From Achromobacter sp. MYb9 (GTDB lineage Bacteria > Pseudomonadota > Gammaproteobacteria > Burkholderiales > Burkholderiaceae_B): a stretch of 64,000 bases of DNA. The translations under genes were made by a program, and so were the position numbers. Location: assembly GCF_002975275.1 (NCBI RefSeq), contig NZ_PCOQ01000010.1:124001-188000 (forward strand), read 5' to 3'. The first letter of the stretch is position 1; every line of letters begins with the position of its first letter. The notes below the pieces were generated by a model that worked only from the letters and a program-made list of their open reading frames with translations, did not search any database and had not been told where the DNA came from. Positions 61,101 through 64,000 of this stretch are shown here, one piece after another.

Positions 61101-64000
61101 AGGCACTGACTATGTCGAGCTGCGGCCGGGCACGGCGGTGGACCAGCGGCGCAACTGGGCGCTGGCCCAGATGCTGCCCGCAGGCAGCCAGTCGTGGTCC
61201 GTGCAATTGGTGGCGGGCGCCGATCTGGACGCAGCGGATCCGCGCCGGGTGCTGCCCGGGCCAAACGCTGGCAAGCTGACGCTGGCCGATACCCACTACA
61301 ACGCCAGCCTGATCAAGGGCGCGAGCCTGGTGTGGGGGCCGGATGCGGGCCCGTCGGGCTTTGAACCGGGAACGCCTGTGCCGGACGACCTGCTGTGGCT
61401 ATGCGACGCCGTCGAGGGCTTGTGCATGCCGCCGCCCCGCTGGGTCTGGGGGCCGGATAACTGGTGGGGCTATCCCGCCGGGACGCCGGTGTCGGACGCC
61501 GAACTCTCGATCTGCACGGACTACGCGGACCAGTGCATCGAGAACAAACCGACGACGTCAGTGGTGGCCCACACGCAGAACTTCAGCGTATTGCGCACGG
61601 GCGCGGGCGATCTGAATCTGGCGGCGGGCGGCGACATCAGTCTGATGTCGGCGTATGGCGTGTACACGGCCGGCACGCAGGCGGCCGACGTGGCCCCGGC
61701 CTACCAATTGCCGCGGGGTCGCTTCGGCGGCACGGTGCTGGGCGACGATCATTCCACCACATACGAGCCCTTTGTGACGGCCGGAGCCGGTTATCAGGCC
61801 TGGTACCCGGAAGCGGGCGGCAACCTCGGCCTGTACTCGGGCGGCTCGCTTCGCGGCGACGTCTGGGGCAAGACCACGGGGGGCAGCTTTGAAGCGCGTG
61901 TGATCGACCCGAGCGTGGGGATCGGAAACTGGCTGTGGCGCCAAGGCACGGGCAGTGCCAACGGCGGCGATACGCCGACCGCATGGTGGATCAACTTCGG
62001 CAGCTACACGCAAGCGTCCGCGGACTTCAAGGACAAGACACCTTTGCTGGTGGGCTTTACGGGCTTTGGCGCGCTTGGCGGCGGCAATGTCAGCATGCGC
62101 GTGGACGGCGATGCGGGGAATATCGAATCGCGCGGTTCGATCAGCAACCCCCGTGGCCAGGGCCTGATCGTGGCGATAGGCAGTACCGGGCGTATCGCGG
62201 CCGACGGCAGCATGATGCTGACCGGCGGCGGCGATATCGACATCCGCGTCGGCGGCGGCGTGAACCCGACGAAGAGCGCGCGTGGGCGGGTATCGTCGAC
62301 GGTCGGCCCAACGCCGTATTACGGCGAACCCGCGCTGGACCTGCAGGGCGCCTTGATCAATCTGCGCGGCCATGTGCAACTGTCGGGCGGCGCGGTCGGG
62401 GGATTGGACCTGCGGTACGGTAATGAATTCAGCCAGCAGGACGTGAAGGAAACCCGGGGCTATGACCCCTACGCGTCCACGCTGGCCAGCGCGACGGGCG
62501 GCTTGGTGCTGATTCCCGGCGATGCCGTTATCCGGGTGGATACGCGCGGCGATTTGGTCGTGGGCGGCGCCAGCGATCCGGGGCGTGTCGCCCTGCCGAA
62601 CAGCACGCCGTTCCGGCTGGCCGACGGTACGTTGCAGAATGGCGGCGGCTACAGCTGGTTTTCGATGTGGACCGAGAACACGGCTATCGAACTGTCCAGC
62701 GCAGGCGGCAATCTCACGCCCAGCCGCCAGACCTCGCATAGTGCGCAGGGCATGGCGGTGCAGACGGGACGCAACACGTCGCCGTCGGACGCCCGTTACC
62801 TGTATCCCTCCATCCTGCGCGCCACTGCTTACGACGGCAGCATCTACGGGGGCGTATCCGCGGGCTATCTGAACAATGAGAGCACCGGCCTGCCTTATTC
62901 GCTGACGCTTGCGCCGGGCGTGCGCGGTCAGTTGGAAATGCTGGCGGGCGATTCGATCTACGCGGGCGGCTACGCCATCAATCGTTCGGGCGCGAACCCG
63001 GCCAGCGTGGCCACTGTGCGGGCGCCGGCATTCGCCGGGTACGCCTCGCAAGCCAGTTCGGTGGCCGTCCTGAGCAATCAGGGGACCGACGGCATTGGCG
63101 GCGACCGGAATATGCACTTCCCGCTGTTCTATTTCAACGCGCTGACGGCGAGCGACTCGGGTTCCAACCAGGTAACGCGCTTCTACGCCCGCGACGGCGA
63201 CATCGTCGGCCTGCGCACCGGTGAGGCGTTGGCCTTGCTGAAGGGCAACAGCATGGGCCAGACCTGGTACGAGGCATCCGGGCCGGTCTGGATGATGGCG
63301 GGGCGCGACATCGTGGCCTCGGGTACCGACACGGGGACGCTGACGGACGTGCCCACTTCGAACGGCATCAACTTCGGCGGCGGGTCGGGCAGTACCGCGA
63401 CGTCCACCGGTAATCTGTTCCTGCACCGTGACGCATTGGATGTGTCGCGCGTGTCGGCGGGCCGCGACATCCTGTACAGCTCTTTCCAGATCGCCGGCCC
63501 CGGCACCCTGGAGGTGACCGCTGGCCGTCATGTGCTGATGGCCGATCGCGCGTCCATCACGAGCCTGGGCGCCGTGATGCCGGGCGACCGTCGTCCGGGC
63601 GCCTCGATCGCCGTGACGGCGGGCGGGGGCGCCAACGGCCCTGACTACGCAGGCTTCCTGGCGCGCTATCTGGACCCGGCCAAGGTGGCGGACCCAAGCC
63701 GTCCGTTGGCGGACCAAGGCCTGGCGTTCAAAACCTACGAGGCCGAACTGCTGTTGTGGCTGACGCAGCATTACGGCTTTTCGGGCAGCACGGATGACGC
63801 GCGCGCCTACTTCGCCGCGTTGCCGCCCGCCCAGCAGCGCGTGTTCGCCAGGCAGGTGTATTTCGCCGAACTGCGGTCGGGTGGCCGGGAATACAACGAC
63901 AAGTCCAGCCCGCGTAACGGCAGCTACCTGCGGGGCCGCCAGGCCATCGCGGCGCTGTTCCCCGAGACGGCGCCGGGCACCTATCAAGGCGACATCACGC
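52171..64000 (+). CDS. Filamentous-haemagglutinin-type giant exoprotein (TpsA), 3' end outside window
   Basis: A single frame of more than 3,940 codons runs without a stop to the window edge. An extended signal region (about 1-60) has a basic start and hydrophobic core (AVTALLIAGSASGAAQAQ). After a Gln/Ala-rich coiled segment comes the two-partner secretion domain: VTVEQTQSRAILNWDTFNVGR, PSQIQGAIKADGTVMVVNQN, GVIFTGTSQVNARNLVAAA. The rest is beta-helix-like, Gly/Ala/Thr/Val-rich repeats, with AGTxL units near residues 2862-2940. It is presumably exported by a TpsB partner and acts as an adhesin or toxin carrier. ATGs at 52171, 52180 and 52192 are possible starts. The upstream sigma/anti-sigma genes point to regulated expression. 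Confidence 0.9.
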   Translation, partial: MAIMQARMSELGDKKKTARALGRGRPNWRPTPLSQAVTALLIAGSASGAAQAQTRAFSPGWFSDKNAVQSTAQRTGRMPDGSVAGIGASARQQQQSRQQLQRSLDNLNRTAAAVAAQQAAQAAARAAAAANGGDVPDGLAEGGLWAAQGGLAKWEGAKAAKPSVENGRQVVTVEQTQSRAILNWDTFNVGRNTTVQFKQGADDAVLNRVVGASAKPSQIQGAIKADGTVMVVNQNGVIFTGTSQVNARNLVAAASTISDAQFRDKGLYADNGAQPTFQDALGGVEVQAGAQIRTAAPTTSTTGGGYVLLLGKEAVNAGTIDTPAGQALLAAGDSFVIKRGQGTSGNLVSTTKGNEVTPAGTPGRVVNTGLIQAATGDVTLTGGDVVQGGVVLSSTSVDTRGTVHLTAAGEGGKVTLADNSTTAILLDRSGALALDSQRDGLRVPLTPQTDAAVVAAGGDRRELSRVEIGSSGTVDFASGSITLATGGQIAIQAAQRSLVRDGAILDVAGAVGVPVAMENNNIKINVQGNEQRDAPINRDGGKLNSNDVWVDLRDLVFVPAGTNGYATDRWYTAGGLLEVSGYLGTQGHAVNEWMAQGGNVEFTGGDVVTRAGSQINVSGGTLDVQDGMIRQTWLRGVDGRLYDVSRAPGDLAYTGLYKGYEAHSERWGQTRYFYNPLIAPRERFETGYTVGRDAGRLLIGTKSAVLEGELVGLTYQGQRQSAAPQAGLDGYQQSQRAAARGAQLVVGTYSPYYTLRTGALQYALGRSDDTVQHVLLSDQAAAIAAGLDLDTALPEDRAGILHLDTAKLNGFGLGAIKIAAQDITVQSDLAVTAGGDITLFANQVSVDATLTARAGSIRLGNVLNQASPSGAVDSAVGGTDKAALALSARARLDASGLWTNLAMSPERTAGMPYLNGGTVALRGDGDIRLDTGSVIDVSSGAALRAKNALTGGKGGNTTIEVVGGATDAGGQLTLNATLRGYGVEGGGTLAVAAGKVVLGGTEPVAQEGALALAPPFFQQGFSRYEVTGRSGLTVADDARIDVLMPVYRPVSGAAGQQTGTDPSAVLEAWLPPTYQHDPVAGTVSRRRGASLSLQSGRNLAAVGVDTDAALIVGRGAEVKVDPGQTIQMRGAGQITVLGALTAAGGKIDIRQLRLGELDVAESFEIADGQMHNRSIWIGEQAVLDVAGRAEAGVDAQGRRYGVADAGGVIVIGGEINHDRATATSADAYVIVRPGAVLDASGAGAVVDVTGVGAVQVNRDGGRISLSSYNGLYLDGTFIARAGGANASGGTLDIALETPLYRTWGDGVAGMEVQVPREMVLAAGPGGNALGADLKPGEVADGLRYGQARLDATRLLAGGGFDHLALLSNGLMSFDGDVDVSVAQSLRLYAGAFSLAPGADAQTQVNLAASYVRLSGLGKYAATNGVIRPQVLFGDAQDVGTGAFTVRAGNLLEVGNSLSFGTQGNINRSVGGPLPVLRSGFDQVTLDSGGDLRFLANNDHEPRTRLWTRGDLDLIAAQIYPETGAEAEVLAGFMRLPTGVQFFDPDRALRIGRHAGASDALPVMPYSAFGTLRLSAVTVEQGGVVRAPLGAIVLGDLGTLMGTQRLTLLPGSVTSVSGAGLLMPYGGTTDGVSYKFKGADVSLVGVGGATGLESGATLRTGITMAFRDVDAQPGSVLDLSGGGELTGAGFVSGRGGSTDARYSPLVRMNPKGGFSLPGLASNPVYAIVPGMQPGYAPAGGEAGASTPGVGRQITVGAGVPGLPAGTYTLMPSTYALLPGAFRVEINGAAAAGAAIAPMQMRNRSWAASGTLSTAGTRVADSLASSVILTPADVLRTLSQYNETSYASFVAADAVTRGVPRAMLPADARTLRLAIHSGSSDGQALNFEGLANFKAAQGGFGGAVALNGGSGTIEILGAGQAPTAGFAGTSVQADALTALGASRLVIGALPVVQYGQGGRFYTFQAPAHEVVLRAGAQLTGPEVLVSSRTIELEAGAGISTLGRGAPSVDSTSGYAFQPGTASLLAVSNGRLDVLAPDALASGAIRIGTCAAQPCQGATRLYSEGTIAAATNGTFDLGEQVRYGTRNLSLAVGAVNAGTAGALEQAAASGILPNGLTLNQDILGRLLRGDTSMGAPALEVLTLTARDAMNFYGTVALDTRDPVTGKYSLATLALGTPAIYGYGEAGDEASIRTQNLIWNGATQAPGAVVAGGAGTGRGVLRIDAERIEFGYAQGAQPSGVDDNARLALGFSTVNLNASERITSNHRGSLAVYQSQGAFDSVTGRYVYHGGNLNLNTPLLTGGAGAINRMTAGGDVRVAAVPGAQAVTVQDLGAELLLAGANVQIDGRIVLPSGKLTVQGSESVLLTGASQVDVSGRAIAFNDVQRYSWGGDVILESSHGSIRQEGGALIDVSAQQNDAGSLRATALSAAAGVVDLRGRILGASSGHYDAGGTAVPYRAGSVDIRAQHLGAPGALNADFEALNQRLNDGAVTGARSFQIKQGSLAVGDALRANDINLSIDGGSLTVAGRVDASGERVGRIRLAARDGLTLSSTAVLDAHGTVLRVDSYGKIIDSPNRAMVELNSGRGMLTLANGARIDLRHGTSAAPGAAAGQHDGAPRGTLDLLAPRIDAAGNVGINGSAVPGSAATYGDIAIDARGTVVIDGARSIALVATQRYDDARRGDPADRASGRDYQIIDQAYLETLHGDSTTFIRNARNNGALLDGKLAGLNNATYRDVFHLRPGVEIVSNTADGDLVVQGDLDLSRYRYASLNPHSAMTSAYGSGEAGALTLRAKGNLDVYGSINDGFAPPQATPDDENGWILTPGAQPFGGDVVLPRGGVVLADGTEFPGGKTLNYPLPLQATTLAAGTRLPVEAALGQALSLAAGTVLSGDLRDAAGQLLYPAGSILKQAVDLPAGTRLGAGTVLTAGTSMQAFTWPANVALPNLHTTQGYEPNVLLMAGTITLKQGAFIPSQTKLVFPEGTDYVELRPGTAVDQRRNWALAQMLPAGSQSWSVQLVAGADLDAADPRRVLPGPNAGKLTLADTHYNASLIKGASLVWGPDAGPSGFEPGTPVPDDLLWLCDAVEGLCMPPPRWVWGPDNWWGYPAGTPVSDAELSICTDYADQCIENKPTTSVVAHTQNFSVLRTGAGDLNLAAGGDISLMSAYGVYTAGTQAADVAPAYQLPRGRFGGTVLGDDHSTTYEPFVTAGAGYQAWYPEAGGNLGLYSGGSLRGDVWGKTTGGSFEARVIDPSVGIGNWLWRQGTGSANGGDTPTAWWINFGSYTQASADFKDKTPLLVGFTGFGALGGGNVSMRVDGDAGNIESRGSISNPRGQGLIVAIGSTGRIAADGSMMLTGGGDIDIRVGGGVNPTKSARGRVSSTVGPTPYYGEPALDLQGALINLRGHVQLSGGAVGGLDLRYGNEFSQQDVKETRGYDPYASTLASATGGLVLIPGDAVIRVDTRGDLVVGGASDPGRVALPNSTPFRLADGTLQNGGGYSWFSMWTENTAIELSSAGGNLTPSRQTSHSAQGMAVQTGRNTSPSDARYLYPSILRATAYDGSIYGGVSAGYLNNESTGLPYSLTLAPGVRGQLEMLAGDSIYAGGYAINRSGANPASVATVRAPAFAGYASQASSVAVLSNQGTDGIGGDRNMHFPLFYFNALTASDSGSNQVTRFYARDGDIVGLRTGEALALLKGNSMGQTWYEASGPVWMMAGRDIVASGTDTGTLTDVPTSNGINFGGGSGSTATSTGNLFLHRDALDVSRVSAGRDILYSSFQIAGPGTLEVTAGRHVLMADRASITSLGAVMPGDRRPGASIAVTAGGGANGPDYAGFLARYLDPAKVADPSRPLADQGLAFKTYEAELLLWLTQHYGFSGSTDDARAYFAALPPAQQRVFARQVYFAELRSGGREYNDKSSPRNGSYLRGRQAIAALFPETAPGTYQGDIT

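Noticed and set aside
52477-63987. Minus-strand open frames of 1152, 991 and 809 codons (52477-55935, 57400-60375, 61558-63987)
   Set aside because: They lie antisense to the exoprotein gene, are rich in Arg, His, Ala and Gln, and reflect its codon bias; no domain or start signal is visible.
1-64000. CRISPR arrays, intact IS elements, rRNA or tRNA genes
   Set aside because: None seen; no regularly spaced repeats with unique spacers and no transposase or structured RNA signature.

Overview
This 64 kb window is a GC-rich bacterial chromosome segment, most likely from the Alcaligenaceae and probably Achromobacter. That placement is inferred from gene content: a Bug-type solute-binding protein, a very large filamentous-haemagglutinin-like exoprotein under FecIR-type control, paired DUF2950/DUF3300 genes and a PhnCD phosphonate cassette. 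No rRNA, tRNA, intact insertion sequence or CRISPR array was seen.

Region by region. 1-2.1 kb: the start of a phosphonate uptake cassette (phnD-phnC) with a divergent LysR regulator. 2.2-8 kb: a minus-strand run with an esterase, a YihY membrane protein, a SYLF lipoprotein, and a membrane-anchored formylglycine-generating enzyme (FGE) next to its exported sulfatase. 8.5-12.4 kb: an outer-membrane protein, a DUF1254/DUF1214 protein and a cysteinyl-tRNA synthetase. That synthetase is preceded by what looks like a complete cysteine-responsive attenuator: promoter, short leader ORF with Cys-Cys and a late Cys codon, and a terminator with a U tract. 12.6-22.3 kb: a small membrane protein, the DUF3300-DUF2950 pair, a deletion scar joining fragments of a DUF1254 gene and an AraC-type gene, an intact AraC regulator, and a second FGE-sulfatase pair that looks less GC-rich than its surroundings and ends beside a gpsA-like fragment. 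22.4-33 kb: a 2916-residue cyclic beta-1,2-glucan synthase and a divergent glucose-6-phosphate isomerase homologue that has lost the glutamate of its catalytic motif.

33-45 kb: tandem Crp/Fnr regulators, several small ORFs, an intergenic stretch with five 11-bp tandem repeats, and an aspartate module (aspartate 4-decarboxylase, AspT exchanger, Orn/Lys/Arg-type decarboxylase). A glycine-zipper protein and a solute-binding/lytic-transglycosylase fusion follow. 45-49.6 kb: an alkylsulfatase pseudogene, then Bug protein, GST, class II aldolase, XRE-cupin regulator and cupin genes in one direction. 49.8-64 kb: STN-domain protein, ECF sigma factor, FecR anti-sigma factor and a giant TpsA-type adhesin that runs off the window. 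This layout resembles the Pseudomonas VreA-VreI-VreR cell-surface signalling system, which lacks a TonB-dependent receptor.

The strongest candidates for new biology are the cysS leader attenuator (12.26-12.45 kb), the isomerase homologue without its catalytic Glu, the compact sigma-regulated adhesin locus, and the two FGE/sulfatase modules with different predicted FGE locations. All family calls come from reading translated sequence and motifs by eye; no database search was run.
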